From NCBI GenBank assembly GCA_018829445.1, contig JAHJTV010000093.1, positions 62,001 through 126,000 on the forward strand: a stretch of 64,000 bases of DNA, written 5' to 3'. Below are positions 8,968-18,746 of the stretch, one piece after another; position 1 is the first letter of the stretch; each line of letters opens with the position of its first letter. This DNA comes from a bacterium (GTDB lineage Bacteria > SAR324 > XYD2-FULL-50-16). A program made the translations under genes and the position numbers. The notes beneath the pieces were generated by a model. That model had not been told where the DNA came from. It ran no database searches and saw nothing but the letters and a program-made list of their open reading frames with translations.

Positions 8968-10281
8968 ATGATACTAGTGCACATCAAACAGAAATATTTA
9001 GACAGTTCCATTTTCTTAAAAATTCTGTCTGTCATTATTTTGTCGGCTCTTATCGTCAACATTGTTGTCACAATATTTTTCAACGTACTTATCTTTACAC
9101 CGGTTAAAAGTGTTAATCAGTTCGTTTTTAAATGTGCCAATTATGTAATGGATGATCTGGAGTCATCAATGAGTACTGAAAAAGGATCAGCCATAGCCGC
9201 AGACTTCGGCCTGGAATATCGTCATGAATTTAATGGGAGGGTGACTGCATCCACAAACAGAATTCCGGCTTTGAGCGAAATCACAATTCAGAAGGTGATC
9301 GATAAATCAAATCAATTTCTGGGATTTCATGAGGGCAAACTTTTCTTAATTCTAAAAAGAGATTCCGGTACCTATATCCTGGTTCCCAAGTTTTACCTGG
9401 ACTCAATGAGCCCGGAAATCTGGATTATTATTGTTTTACTACTGTTGTCGATCATTTTTTTTGCCATCTACCATTCCTTAAAAAAACTGCTCAGTCCGAT
9501 TCATGAATTAAAAGAAGGAGTGGATCAGCTTAAAGGCGGGAATTTTGACTATAGCCTGAAGGTGACGAGTAAAGACGAACTGGGGAATCTGACTGCAGCT
9601 TTTAATAAAATGACTCGGCAGGTGAAGGATCTGCTTTTCAGTAAAGAGCAACTTTTGCTGAATGTCAGTCACGAACTCAGATCCCCGTTAACCAGAATGA
9701 AACTGATCATGGAGTTTATACCGGAAAACACCAGGAAAACCGACCTGTTGAATGACATTTCTCTCATGGAAGCCATGGTTACCGAACTGCTTGAAACCGC
9801 AAAACTGGATAATATAAACGGGGATCTCACCAGGCAGAAAACTGATCTTATTCCTCTGATTACAGATGTTTATGGTAATCTTAGACACATTTCTCCGGGA
9901 ATAAACTGTATTTATCCACTGGAACCCGTCATGCTTCCAATGGATGCTGCGAAAATTCGCACCGTATTAAAGAATATCCTGGAAAATGCGCTTAAGTATT
10001 CAATTGAATCAAGACAACCTGTTTCCTTGTCAGTAAGCAAATCCACCCAGGTTGTCACCATGGAGATTTCCGATTCGGGCGAAGGTATCCCGGAAAAGGA
10101 TCTTCCACACATATTTGAGCCATTTTATCGGGTTGATAAATCCAGATCGAAAGAAACCGGTGGTTATGGATTAGGTCTGGCAATATGCAAACAGATTGTT
10201 GACGCCCACCAGGGTAAAATCAGTATTAAGAGTATACCGGGGCAAGGAACAACTGTGACCATCGAACTCCCTCTCAATTAA
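8968..10281 (+). CDS. Membrane sensor histidine kinase (HAMP, HisKA, HATPase_c)
   Basis: A 437-residue sensor kinase. TM1 spans about residues 17-40, a periplasmic sensor region of ~100 residues follows, and TM2 (EIWIIIVLLLLSIIFFAIYH) leads into a HAMP linker. The phosphorylated His is H235 in NVSHELRSPLTR. The ATPase domain has an N box (NILENALKYS), G1 (DSGEGIP), F box (FEPFYRVDKSRS) and G2 (GGYGLGLAI). All catalytic motifs are present. No response-regulator gene adjoins it, so it is an orphan kinase. The closest regulator gene is the receiver-only protein at 18747. Its position divergent from the efflux operon suggests, without proving, that it controls efflux or senses envelope stress. 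Confidence 0.93.
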   Translation: MILVHIKQKYLDSSIFLKILSVIILSALIVNIVVTIFFNVLIFTPVKSVNQFVFKCANYVMDDLESSMSTEKGSAIAADFGLEYRHEFNGRVTASTNRIPALSEITIQKVIDKSNQFLGFHEGKLFLILKRDSGTYILVPKFYLDSMSPEIWIIIVLLLLSIIFFAIYHSLKKLLSPIHELKEGVDQLKGGNFDYSLKVTSKDELGNLTAAFNKMTRQVKDLLFSKEQLLLNVSHELRSPLTRMKLIMEFIPENTRKTDLLNDISLMEAMVTELLETAKLDNINGDLTRQKTDLIPLITDVYGNLRHISPGINCIYPLEPVMLPMDAAKIRTVLKNILENALKYSIESRQPVSLSVSKSTQVVTMEISDSGEGIPEKDLPHIFEPFYRVDKSRSKETGGYGLGLAICKQIVDAHQGKISIKSIPGQGTTVTIELPLN

Positions 10282-10587
10282 ACCAACCAATATTCCAAAA
10301 TCCGTCTTCTATTCTTTCGACTAGAGTACTCCCCCCCTCCACTTTCTCCATTCTACCAAAGAAGTTATTAATAACACCAAAATCATTGTTTCAGAAAAAT
10401 TTCTGCCTGTTATTGCAGAATCGTCCGGGGATAAAAGACATAAATTGACGAGAGATCTTTATAAATGTAGAATCAAAATCGTGAATTGCATTGCTTAAAA
10501 ATTAGCTTTTAGTAATGGAACCATGGTTATAAGATTGCTGATTTCGGGATCGGTATCTCAAAAATCAAATGAATATGGACAGATGTC
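10282..10587. other. Intergenic gap, no gene seen
   Basis: About 306 bp between the kinase and the phosphohexomutase. It holds short AT-rich stretches and a C-rich run near 10330, but no open frame with a ribosome site and no hairpin with a T tract. It presumably carries the promoter of the mutase gene. Confidence 0.5.
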
Positions 10588-12324
10588 ATGGATAGAGAAA
10601 TATTGTCAAAAGCCAAATCCTGGTCGGATAATCAGCATTTTGATATTGAATTTCGCAATGAAATTAAAGCGTTAATATCAAACAACAATGATGCTGAGTT
10701 GACTGACAGGTTTTACAAAAATCTTGAATTTGGAACAGGTGGTTTGCGGGGAGTCCTTGGAGCTGGTTCCAACAGAATGAATATCTATACCGTGAGAAAA
10801 GCCACCCAGGGATTAGCGGATTATGTTCTGGAATGGACATCCAAAACAGGCGAAAAGCCAGCAGTCGCAATAGCTTATGATAGTCGACACAAATCCGATC
10901 TTTTCAGCCGGGAAGTTGCTTCCGTTTTGGCAGCAAATGGAATCACCGTTCATATTTATCCCGAATTACGACCGGTACCCATGCTGTCATTTGCAGTAAG
11001 GGAACTGGGAACAACTGCGGGTATCGTTATAACAGCAAGCCATAATCCTCCTGAGTACAATGGCTACAAAGTATACTGGTCGGATGGATGCCAGGTCATC
11101 GCTCCACATGATCAAGCCATTATCGACAGGGTCTATGCTATTAAAGAATTTTCCGAGATTAAAACCGTCGATTTTAAAACCGCCCTCAGTCAGGGGCTAA
11201 TCAATTATATCCCAAAATCCCTTGAAGAGATCTACTTCAGTAAGGTGGATGCCCTGACCAAAGGGAATAAAGCATATAACAAAAACTTCGGAATAGTCTA
11301 TACACCACTGCATGGCGCAGGTAACTACCCTGTTCGCGAGATGTTAAAGAGACGGGGATTTGAAAGAATCTCCGTTGTCAAATCCCAGGAAAAAGCCGAC
11401 GGGGATTTCCCCACCGTTACCTCACCAAACCCCGAAGAGCCCTCAGCCTTGCAGATTGCCAGGGATTCTGCAACAAAGAATGATCATCTGATTATCGGCA
11501 CCGATCCGGATGCTGATCGCATCGGAATAATGGTCATGCATGAGGGGAAATGGCACAAAATAAACGGCAATCAGATAGGTCAGCTTATTCTCGACTATTA
11601 CTTGGATAAGTTAAAAGAGACCGGAACACTGCCTGCAGATGGTGTTTTTGTGACAACCATCGTCACATCCACTCTTGGAGAAGAGATCGCAAGTAGCTAT
11701 GGTATTCGCACTGAAGAAACTCTAACTGGTTTTAAATATATCGGTTCGGTCATTCGCGAACTGGAAATGAAAGGAAAAGGAACCTTTATCTTTGGCACTG
11801 AAGAAAGCCATGGGTACCTCATGGGCGATTTTGTCAGAGATAAAGATGCTGTGATCGCTTCAACCATTTTTGCCGAGATGTGCGCTGAACTTCATCAAAA
11901 TGGGTTAACTGCCATTGATCGATTGGATCAGATCCATCTGAAACACAGTTATCATTCAGATTCCCTCATCAACAAAGTATTTAAAGGTCAGGCAGGTGCC
12001 CAAAAAATAATTGACATTATGGCTTTCTTAAGGAAAAGTCCATTGGAATCCTTGGCAGGAATTCCAGTCCTGTCAGTTAAGGACTATCTTGAGAAAAAAG
12101 TGATCGACAGGAAGACAGGCAATGTTACCGGATTCACCTCTCAACCGGAATCCAATGTTTTGGCGTTTTACCTGGAAGACGGTAGTCGAATCACAGCCAG
12201 ACCTTCCGGGACAGAACCCAAAATTAAATTCTATTTTAACCTGAGAGGGGATGATCCACAAACATTGTTCAAGAAAAAAAACGACTTTGAAGCAGATTTT
12301 GAAAGAATTATCAGTCAAGCCTGA
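10588..12324 (+). CDS. Phosphoglucomutase / phosphomannomutase (alpha-D-phosphohexomutase)
   Basis: This 578-residue enzyme interconverts hexose 1- and 6-phosphates in the cytoplasm, feeding glycogen and sugar-nucleotide metabolism. All four hallmarks of the superfamily are present: the phosphoserine loop TASHNPPEYNGYKVYW (Ser151), the metal loop GTDPDADR, the sugar-specificity loop GTEESHGY and the phosphate loop RPSGTEPKIKFY. The length and the EYNGYKVYW context match the PgcA/PGM2-like subgroup, which usually prefers glucose phosphate. It may work with the two glycogen phosphorylases at 19614-24581, whose product is glucose 1-phosphate. Confidence 0.93.
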   Translation: MDREILSKAKSWSDNQHFDIEFRNEIKALISNNNDAELTDRFYKNLEFGTGGLRGVLGAGSNRMNIYTVRKATQGLADYVLEWTSKTGEKPAVAIAYDSRHKSDLFSREVASVLAANGITVHIYPELRPVPMLSFAVRELGTTAGIVITASHNPPEYNGYKVYWSDGCQVIAPHDQAIIDRVYAIKEFSEIKTVDFKTALSQGLINYIPKSLEEIYFSKVDALTKGNKAYNKNFGIVYTPLHGAGNYPVREMLKRRGFERISVVKSQEKADGDFPTVTSPNPEEPSALQIARDSATKNDHLIIGTDPDADRIGIMVMHEGKWHKINGNQIGQLILDYYLDKLKETGTLPADGVFVTTIVTSTLGEEIASSYGIRTEETLTGFKYIGSVIRELEMKGKGTFIFGTEESHGYLMGDFVRDKDAVIASTIFAEMCAELHQNGLTAIDRLDQIHLKHSYHSDSLINKVFKGQAGAQKIIDIMAFLRKSPLESLAGIPVLSVKDYLEKKVIDRKTGNVTGFTSQPESNVLAFYLEDGSRITARPSGTEPKIKFYFNLRGDDPQTLFKKKNDFEADFERIISQA

Positions 12325-12422
12325 GCTTGTCGCAGTCTGTAATCTACTTTTAATACTATTTTTGTTCAATTTTTTTAACAGCAAATTTTCCTTGAAAACA
12401 TTATTAATCAAAAGGAGGAACC

Positions 12423-12641
12423 TTGGAAGAAAGCGATCTTAAACTAGTTAAGGAGCACGCAAAAGACAATAACGAGCTTGATAGGCTCTACAAAGAGCAT
12501 GTCAAGCTCGAAAAGGAGATAGAACAACTTCAGAACGTGAAAATCAAGAGTCCCGAAGAAAGCAAAAAACTGAAAGAATTAAAGGCGCTTAAACTGGCGG
12601 GAAGAGACCGCATGGAGGAGATTTTCCAGACCCTCAGGTGA
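12423..12641 (+). CDS. DUF465 family small helical protein
   Basis: A 72-residue, highly charged protein (LDRLYKEHVKLEKEIEQLQ, then KELKALKLAGRDRMEEIF) of the kind annotated as DUF465/YdcH. Such proteins form a two-helix hairpin of unknown role. The start is a TTG preceded by an excellent AAGGAGG ribosome site 5-6 bases upstream; no ATG competes. It follows the mutase by 98 bp on the same strand. Confidence 0.8.
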   Translation: MEESDLKLVKEHAKDNNELDRLYKEHVKLEKEIEQLQNVKIKSPEESKKLKELKALKLAGRDRMEEIFQTLR

Positions 12642-12735
12642 CAAAACCTGGATAGACGGCGATAATTGCTTATAAAACAGGGGATAAACGATTGCATAAA
12701 TGCTCAGGGTTAGCTATGTCTAATTAATTATTGAT

Positions 12736-13596
12736 TTGCTGAGTAGTTGTTTTTTCCGGTTTCTACTCATAATGACCTGCTCGTTTATTCTACTGTTTTT
12801 GTTTGGATTATCAATGCTATTAATCTCCGTATTTATATTCGTTTTAGGTCTTGCCCTAGGATCATTTATCTTTACGACTGCAACTCGTCTGCAAGATGGC
12901 GTCTCCCTGTTAACCAGATCAAGTTGCGATTTCTGTCGGGAGAAAATCAGCATTGTCGGATTGATTCCGATATTGGGTTTTATTCTCCTCAGGGCAAAAT
13001 GTTCAAAATGCGGAGTAAAAATAGCAGGTACTTATCCGCTCACTGAGATTGCCAATGGAGTGCTGGTATTAATCATTTTTACTAAAACCGGGTTAAGCAT
13101 TGAGTTTGTTTACGCAATCCTGATATTTGAGTTACTGCTTTTAATTGCAATTATTGATTTCAGATCCCATCTGATTTTTCCACAGCCCATTATAATCGGG
13201 CTTGTGATTCAGAGCGTCTGGCTGTTTTTTTTCTTGCAAACTGAACTTCTGAATGCCCTGTTAGGGTTGTTTCTAGGCGCTGGCATCTTCCATTGGGTTT
13301 CCTATTTGTATCAGGTTATCAGAAAGAGAACAGGTCTGGGAGCCGGTGATGCCACTTTGCTTGGTTTAATCGGATTTCTTTTCGGATGGAAAATTCTGCT
13401 TCCCATTATTTTTTGGGCTGCTGTTTTTGGAATACTGGGTGGAGGCATAATACTGCTTATTAAAAAACAATCTCTGGCCAAGGAGATCGCTTTTGGCCCC
13501 TGGCTTGTTCTGGCAGCTTTTTTATGCTGGAGAATTCCTGATTTTTTTCAATCCTTTCCGGTAAAAATTCCAAATTTTAATGCCTTATTGTTTTAG
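12736..13596 (+). CDS. Prepilin peptidase / N-methyltransferase (A24A family)
   Basis: An inner-membrane aspartyl protease that would cleave and N-methylate type IV pilin-like leader peptides. Two CxxC pairs (CDFC and CSKC) form the cytoplasmic zinc site of the methylase domain, separated by GLIPILGFILLRAK. Both catalytic Asp contexts are present: AIIDFRSHLIFP and the GxGD signature in GLGAGDATLLGLIGFLFGW. Eight or so membrane segments are evident. The longest frame starts at a TTG at 12736. An ATG at 12772 or the next Met may be the true start, since the family normally begins just before the first membrane helix. No pilus or secretion gene lies nearby. Confidence 0.88.
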   Translation: MLSSCFFRFLLIMTCSFILLFLFGLSMLLISVFIFVLGLALGSFIFTTATRLQDGVSLLTRSSCDFCREKISIVGLIPILGFILLRAKCSKCGVKIAGTYPLTEIANGVLVLIIFTKTGLSIEFVYAILIFELLLLIAIIDFRSHLIFPQPIIIGLVIQSVWLFFFLQTELLNALLGLFLGAGIFHWVSYLYQVIRKRTGLGAGDATLLGLIGFLFGWKILLPIIFWAAVFGILGGGIILLIKKQSLAKEIAFGPWLVLAAFLCWRIPDFFQSFPVKIPNFNALLF

Positions 13597-13655
13597 ACCA
13601 AAAAAGGAAATGGTCAAACATCTAATCTTATGTACCAATTTTGAGAGAATAATTT

Positions 13656-14708
13656 ATGACTGCAAATAATCTTAAAAAGAAAGACCTGGATTGGGGGAAC
13701 CTGGGTTTTTCTTATATGAAAACCGATTATAGATTTGTTGCAACCTGGAAAGACGGTAGCTGGACCGAAGGGGAAACTATAACTGAAGAGATGATGCAAA
13801 TTCATGAAGGATCTCCTGCATTGCATTATGGACAACAGTGTTTCGAAGGCTTGAAAGCCCAAACCGCTAAAGATGGTCGGGTTCTCCTCTTTAGAGCTGA
13901 TCTGAATGCAGAACGGCTGAGCAATACGGCAAACAGACTATTAATGCCTTCTGTTCCCAAAGAGTTGTTTATGAAAGGCGTGGAGGAAACAGTTAGAAAC
14001 AACTATGCCTGGATACCGCCACATGGATCTGGAGCATCCTTATATATCAGACCTCTTTTGATTGGTGTTGGAGAAAATCTGGGACTAAGACCGGCAACCA
14101 GCTATGAATTTCGGGTTTTTGTTTCACCTGTCGGACCGTATTACAAGGGAACCGGTCTTTCCTTGATCTCACTAGCTGTTACAGACTACGACAGGGCTGC
14201 TCCAAGAGGAACCGGATATGTAAAAGCCGGGGCCAACTATGCTGGCGGATTATTATCAACAAAATCGGCTCAGGAGATCGGAGCTAATGAAGCGCTTTAC
14301 CTCGATTCTGCAGAAAGAAAATATCTTGATGAAGCCGGATCAGCCAATATTGTGCTGTCATTAAAGGACGGAACTATTGTCACCCCTAAATCCGCCGCAA
14401 TTCTGCCCAGCGTGACCAGACGATCAATAATGGTATTAGCCAAAGAGGAGCTAGGGCTGACAACAGAAGAGAGACCAGTCGAATTGTTGAAGGAATTGAC
14501 AAAGATTGAAGAGATGGCAGCCTGCGGAACAGCGGCTGTGATCTCTCCCGTCGGTAAAATCTTTGTGAACGGCCAGTGGCATACCTTCTATAAGGATGGG
14601 AAAGAAGTAGGCCCTACAATGCTGAAGTTATACGAATTGCTTACTCAGATTCAAAAAGGTGAACGGCAAGATCCTTATGGATGGACACAGGAAGTCGTCA
14701 TTTCATAA
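13656..14708 (+). CDS. ilvE: Branched-chain amino acid aminotransferase
   Basis: A 350-residue class IV PLP aminotransferase for the last step of Leu, Ile and Val synthesis and the first step of their breakdown. The fold signatures are clear: HYGQQCFEGLKAQ near the N-terminus, RADLNAERLSNTANRL, the PLP lysine in GYVKAGANYAGGLL, and EAGSANIV followed by TPKSAAILPSVTRRSI. The length and the GQQCFEG form match the eukaryote-like BCAT subgroup (~350 residues) and not the ~310-residue E. coli type. A GAGAG ribosome site precedes the ATG. A strong terminator follows directly, so the gene seems to end its transcript. Confidence 0.92.
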   Translation: MTANNLKKKDLDWGNLGFSYMKTDYRFVATWKDGSWTEGETITEEMMQIHEGSPALHYGQQCFEGLKAQTAKDGRVLLFRADLNAERLSNTANRLLMPSVPKELFMKGVEETVRNNYAWIPPHGSGASLYIRPLLIGVGENLGLRPATSYEFRVFVSPVGPYYKGTGLSLISLAVTDYDRAAPRGTGYVKAGANYAGGLLSTKSAQEIGANEALYLDSAERKYLDEAGSANIVLSLKDGTIVTPKSAAILPSVTRRSIMVLAKEELGLTTEERPVELLKELTKIEEMAACGTAAVISPVGKIFVNGQWHTFYKDGKEVGPTMLKLYELLTQIQKGERQDPYGWTQEVVIS

Positions 14709-14753
14709 CAATGTCCTTCCCTAACGACCTGCTTGAATGCGACATCTCGATTG

Positions 14754-14797
14754 AAACCTAAATTGTTAAACAAATTAACGATTTAGGTTTTTCTTTT
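14754..14797 (+). terminator. Rho-independent terminator after ilvE
   Basis: A 16-bp stem with one internal mismatch (AAACCTAAATTGTTAA at 14754-14769 and TTAACGATTTAGGTTT at 14775-14790) encloses a 5-base loop. It is followed by TTCTTTTT on the plus strand. Confidence 0.85.
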
Positions 14798-14887
14798 TAT
14801 CCTGGTGTAAATAATCATCATTCGGATTAAACTGAATGAAAGCGGGTCACATATCAAATTGTAACAGCAGAAACAAAAAATCAATCA

Positions 14888-15073
14888 ATGGTTGAGAAGG
14901 AAAAAAAAATAAAAATAAAATGCCCCACCTGCAAAAAACAAACTGAGTGGCATAATAATCCTCATCGTCCCTTTTGTAGTGAGCGTTGTCGACTGGTGGA
15001 TTTGGGACGCTGGGCTGATGAAAGCTACTCCATCGAAGGTTCATATCCCCCTGATTTTGAAGAAGAGACGTGA
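14888..15073 (+). CDS. yacG: DNA gyrase inhibitor / zinc-binding protein YacG
   Basis: A 61-residue protein with the complete YacG zinc knuckle: CPTC, a 15-residue spacer, then CSERC. These are followed by the conserved RLVDLGRWADESYSI segment. In E. coli YacG binds GyrB and blocks DNA binding. The gene lies just upstream of dsbD on the same strand. Confidence 0.9.
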   Translation: MVEKEKKIKIKCPTCKKQTEWHNNPHRPFCSERCRLVDLGRWADESYSIEGSYPPDFEEET

Positions 15074-15098
15074 TTCCAACTTGAAAAATATTTCTCAT

Positions 15099-17009
15099 AT
15101 GAGTAAAAGCGTTATTACAATTGTACTGAGTTTGCTTCTCCTGTCTTTTTTCTCAATTACAGGTTCAGCTGATTCAACCAGTAATGGCCCGACTTCATCA
15201 AGGGACCTGGTTGATTTTTCAGCCAGAGTTTTCCCAGATCCAGCCAGGTTCGGGGAGAGTTTTAAGTTGATAATTAAAGTTTCTTTAAAGGAGGGCTGGC
15301 ATATCTATTCGGTGATTCCCTCAAAAGAGATAGATGCACCTCCCCCCACAACAGTCATCATCGATTCAAACCTGTTTATTACGGATGGTCCCGTTTTTGA
15401 GACAAGACCCAGCTACCGCTTTGAAGAGATTCTGAATCTTGGAATTTACTATCATGAGGATAAAGCGGAACTATATCAGAATCTGCAATTACATTCATCA
15501 CAATCCACAGGATTATACACATCAAGCCTGGAAATCCGATTTCAGTTATGCACGGACAGAATCTGTCTGCCCATTGAATCTAAAAAGTTGGACTATAGCT
15601 ATCGCATAGAGGCCGGCGAACCCAGAGAAGAGTTTTTGATAGCTGATCGCTCCATCAATCCACTACCGGTAAAATCGGGGGTTTCACGTTTAGCAGGTAT
15701 GCTTTCCGGTGGAATCTGGGCTTTTATGGGTTTGGCCGCTTTGATGGGTTTGGCTTCATTGATGACTCCCTGCGTCTTTCCCATGATTCCCATCACTATT
15801 ACTTTCTTCTCCAAACAAGCCGAAGGCAGTCAGACAAAGGTGATTAAACTGGCAGTTCTTTTTTCAGCGGGTATTATCGTTACCTACACGGGTTTTGGTC
15901 TGCTGATGTCGATACTGTTTGGTGCCGGTAGTGTCTTGACCATTGCTTCAAATCCATTTGTTAATCTCGTGATCGCAGTGGTCTTTATCATTTTTGCCTT
16001 CAGTCTGATGGGATTGTTTAATATATCCCTACCTACCGGAGTTACCTCCTATTTCGATCAAAAAGCCAGAACCATGGGGGGAGCAACCGGGGTTCTGTTG
16101 ATGGGATTTACGTTCACCATAACCGCTTTCACCTGCACGGTTCAATTTGTAGGAACAATGCTAATTGCAGCTTCCCAGGGACAGTGGATATGGCCTTTGC
16201 TGGGAATGCTGGTGTTCTCAACAGTGTTTGCCTTTCCTTTTTTCCTTCTGGCTGTTGCACCCAGTTTAGTAAAAAAAATGCAGGGGAAATCAGGCGAATG
16301 GCTGGGGCGCAGCAAATTCGTCTTAGGTGTTCTGGAACTGATGGCATCGGTAAAATTTCTCTCAAACGCAGACCTGGTCTGGCAGACAGATCTGATATCC
16401 CGGAATACCGCCATTATAATCTGGATTGTCTTATTCCTGTTTATTATTGCATATTTGATCTGGTTGGATATCAGGGCAAAAACGAGAAAATCGATGGGGC
16501 AGTGGTTAAGTATCGCTGTTTTTGGGGCCTGCGTTGTATTACTGAGCCGGGGCCTGAATGATCGCTCTCTCGGCAGTCTGGTTGACGCGGTTTTACCCCC
16601 TCCCAGTGGCGTTCACCAGTCTTCGGATGTATATGTTTCAAAAGAGGAAATGGAGGCGGTTAAATGGTTTGATTCGCTTGAAGAAGGGATTAAACAGGCT
16701 GGTTTAAGCAATAAACCGATCTTTTTGGAGTTTACCGGTTATACCTGCGTCAATTGCCGCTGGATGGAGCAAAATATTCTGGCGCAAAAATCGATTCATG
16801 GCAAGCTGAGCGGGGATTATATTTTGGTAAGGCTCTACACCGATGGCGGGGATTCTACTACTGAAAATCTGAATTTACAGATCAATCAATTCCACACCGT
16901 AGCGCTGCCATTTTATGTGATTTTAACAAAAGACGGCAGCCCTCTCAAAACCTTCAGCGGTATCTCTCTGGATCCCAAGCTGTTCCTGGATTTTATCTCG
17001 GAAAGGTAA
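15099..17009 (+). CDS. dsbD: Thiol:disulfide interchange protein DsbD
   Basis: An inner-membrane protein that passes electrons from cytoplasmic thioredoxin to periplasmic thiol proteins. The three expected modules appear in order. First is a periplasmic alpha domain with its redox pair (CTDRICLPIESKKLDY). Next is an eight-helix CcdA-like core with MTPCVFPMIPIT and FTCTVQFVG carrying the membrane Cys pair. Last is a thioredoxin-like gamma domain with CVNC near the C-terminus. The open frame extends back to 14979 inside yacG. I prefer the ATG at 15099 because it opens directly into a signal peptide (SVITIVLSLLLLSFF); a TTG at 15081 is possible. Length (~636 residues) fits full DsbD. Confidence 0.9.
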   Translation: MSKSVITIVLSLLLLSFFSITGSADSTSNGPTSSRDLVDFSARVFPDPARFGESFKLIIKVSLKEGWHIYSVIPSKEIDAPPPTTVIIDSNLFITDGPVFETRPSYRFEEILNLGIYYHEDKAELYQNLQLHSSQSTGLYTSSLEIRFQLCTDRICLPIESKKLDYSYRIEAGEPREEFLIADRSINPLPVKSGVSRLAGMLSGGIWAFMGLAALMGLASLMTPCVFPMIPITITFFSKQAEGSQTKVIKLAVLFSAGIIVTYTGFGLLMSILFGAGSVLTIASNPFVNLVIAVVFIIFAFSLMGLFNISLPTGVTSYFDQKARTMGGATGVLLMGFTFTITAFTCTVQFVGTMLIAASQGQWIWPLLGMLVFSTVFAFPFFLLAVAPSLVKKMQGKSGEWLGRSKFVLGVLELMASVKFLSNADLVWQTDLISRNTAIIIWIVLFLFIIAYLIWLDIRAKTRKSMGQWLSIAVFGACVVLLSRGLNDRSLGSLVDAVLPPPSGVHQSSDVYVSKEEMEAVKWFDSLEEGIKQAGLSNKPIFLEFTGYTCVNCRWMEQNILAQKSIHGKLSGDYILVRLYTDGGDSTTENLNLQINQFHTVALPFYVILTKDGSPLKTFSGISLDPKLFLDFISER

Positions 17010-17037
17010 GAATCTTCTATTGCTTATAAAAGTCGGG

Positions 17038-18255
17038 TTATTGAGTTTGATGTCCAAGATTTAAAGCATGAAATCTAGCCAGTCCTCCCCTGGAAGTCTC
17101 GCGATAGGAACTCATCAAATCGCGTCCGGTCTGCCCCATGGTTTCAACCACTTCGTCAAAAGAGATGCTGTGTTTTCCATCTGAAAGCAATGAATAAGCG
17201 GCGCAATCAATGGCCCGGGTTGCAGCCATTGCGTTCCTTTCTATGCAGGGTATTTGAACCAGTCCGCCGACGGGATCGCAGGTTAGCCCCAGGTGATGTT
17301 CCATCCCCATTTCCGCTGCATATTCGACCTGGGCTGGCGTTCCACCCATTAACTGTGCCGCTGCCCCGGAAGCCATTGAGCAGGCCGTTCCGATTTCACC
17401 CTGACATCCGACTTCTGCGCCGGAGATGGACGCATTTTTCTTAACCAGATTGCCGATCAGACCGGCTGTTGCCAACGCCTTAAGAATCCTGTTTTCACTA
17501 AAATCATAGGTTTTTGACAGATGATAGACGACTGCGGGTAGAACTCCTGCTGATCCGCAAGTCGGAGCCGTAACTATCCGACCACCTGAGGCGTTCTCTT
17601 CTGCCACTGCCAGGGCATATGCAAATATTTGGTTCCTGTGCCTGATCGGACCGGAAATGTTCTGGGATTTGACAAAAAAGGAAGACGCCTTTCTGGCAAG
17701 ATGCAAATCCCCGGGTAATACCATCTCATTCTCTAGTCCCCTTTCAATCGATGCTTTCATTGTTTCCCAGATTGAAAGCAAATACTCTTCAAACTCTTTT
17801 CCTTCGTGATCGTAAACATATTCCCAAAACTTCTTACCGGTTTTTTCCAGGTAGTCAAGCACTTCCTTCATGTTATTCTCGGTATAAAGAGGTGCTGTTT
17901 CCTCTTTTTTCCCATCCTCAATAATTGCTCCGCCACCAACACTGTAAAATACCTGCTGACTACTTAGTTTGCTGACGGTATTAAACGCTTCAAACTTGAT
18001 TGCATTGGGATGTAAGGGAAGTGTGATATCCGGTTCCCAGACGATTTCAACCTGTTTGGGTTTAAACACTTCAACAATCACTTTGTCAGTGAGGTGACCT
18101 TTCCCGGTAGCAGCCAGACTACCATACAAGACTGCCTGAAAGGAGGTTGCATTGGGATGATTTTTCTTGAAAATTAAAGCGGCCTTTTGCGGTCCCATGG
18201 TATGACTGCTGGAAGGACCCAGACCAATTACAAATAGTTCTTTTATCGATTTCAT
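17038..18255 (-). CDS. sdaA: L-serine dehydratase, iron-sulfur type
   Basis: A single-chain L-serine ammonia-lyase converting serine to pyruvate and ammonia. The N-terminal beta domain opens with the family's SSSHTMGPQKAA. The catalytic alpha domain has APTCGSAGVLPAVVYHL and QGEIGTACSMASGAAAQ, and Cys residues placed to bind the [4Fe-4S] cluster. At 405 residues it is shorter than E. coli SdaA (~454), with the linker region reduced, but both domains are present. It converges on dsbD with only 28 bp between stops. The pathway link to its neighbours is not evident. Confidence 0.92.
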   Translation of the reverse strand: MKSIKELFVIGLGPSSSHTMGPQKAALIFKKNHPNATSFQAVLYGSLAATGKGHLTDKVIVEVFKPKQVEIVWEPDITLPLHPNAIKFEAFNTVSKLSSQQVFYSVGGGAIIEDGKKEETAPLYTENNMKEVLDYLEKTGKKFWEYVYDHEGKEFEEYLLSIWETMKASIERGLENEMVLPGDLHLARKASSFFVKSQNISGPIRHRNQIFAYALAVAEENASGGRIVTAPTCGSAGVLPAVVYHLSKTYDFSENRILKALATAGLIGNLVKKNASISGAEVGCQGEIGTACSMASGAAAQLMGGTPAQVEYAAEMGMEHHLGLTCDPVGGLVQIPCIERNAMAATRAIDCAAYSLLSDGKHSISFDEVVETMGQTGRDLMSSYRETSRGGLARFHALNLGHQTQ

Positions 18256-18746
18256 ATCTGCTACCCGCTTTCCCCGTGAATTAAACGCTGACTATGCAAA
18301 TATCCGTTACCAATTAATTATGATTTATTCTGTGTCCGCTGTCGAAACACTTGGGTCAATACAGGGTTAGCTGCTAGATTTCTTAAGCAACAAATCAGAA
18401 TAATCGCTTTTGATTAATTATAATGGAGTTTTAACTGACACTTTCTAATAGGAAATGAAAATTTACTATTTTCAGTAATTCCCTTCAAGTCTTTTATTGG
18501 AGATTGGAGGAGTTGAATCGCTGTTTAATAGAATCAAACTGTTTTGCAATCAAAATCGTTGTTTCCCGCTTATATTCAGTTACCAGCTGTTTTTTTTAAT
18601 ATTCGATGAGAAAATCCTGGATAGATAATCAGGGCAGGATATCTGTTAAAAAAAATTCCTGTTTGAAGGAAGATTCAAACAGGAAAATACAGTCATAAAT
18701 TCAATTTCATTAGAGATGATCGTCCAAATCAGAGCAGATAGGATTT
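18256..18746. other. Intergenic region with a terminator at its right side
   Basis: Nearly 490 bp, AT-rich, without an open frame that looks coding. The left part must hold the sdaA promoter; the right end holds the terminator described at 18645-18685. I see nothing else in it. Confidence 0.5.
18645..18685 (-). terminator. Rho-independent terminator of the receiver gene
   Basis: A perfect 12-bp stem (TTCCTGTTTGAA at 18656-18667 and its reverse complement at 18674-18685) with a 6-base loop. Read on the minus strand it is followed by an uninterrupted run of eight T, a textbook intrinsic terminator just past the response-regulator stop. Confidence 0.9.
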
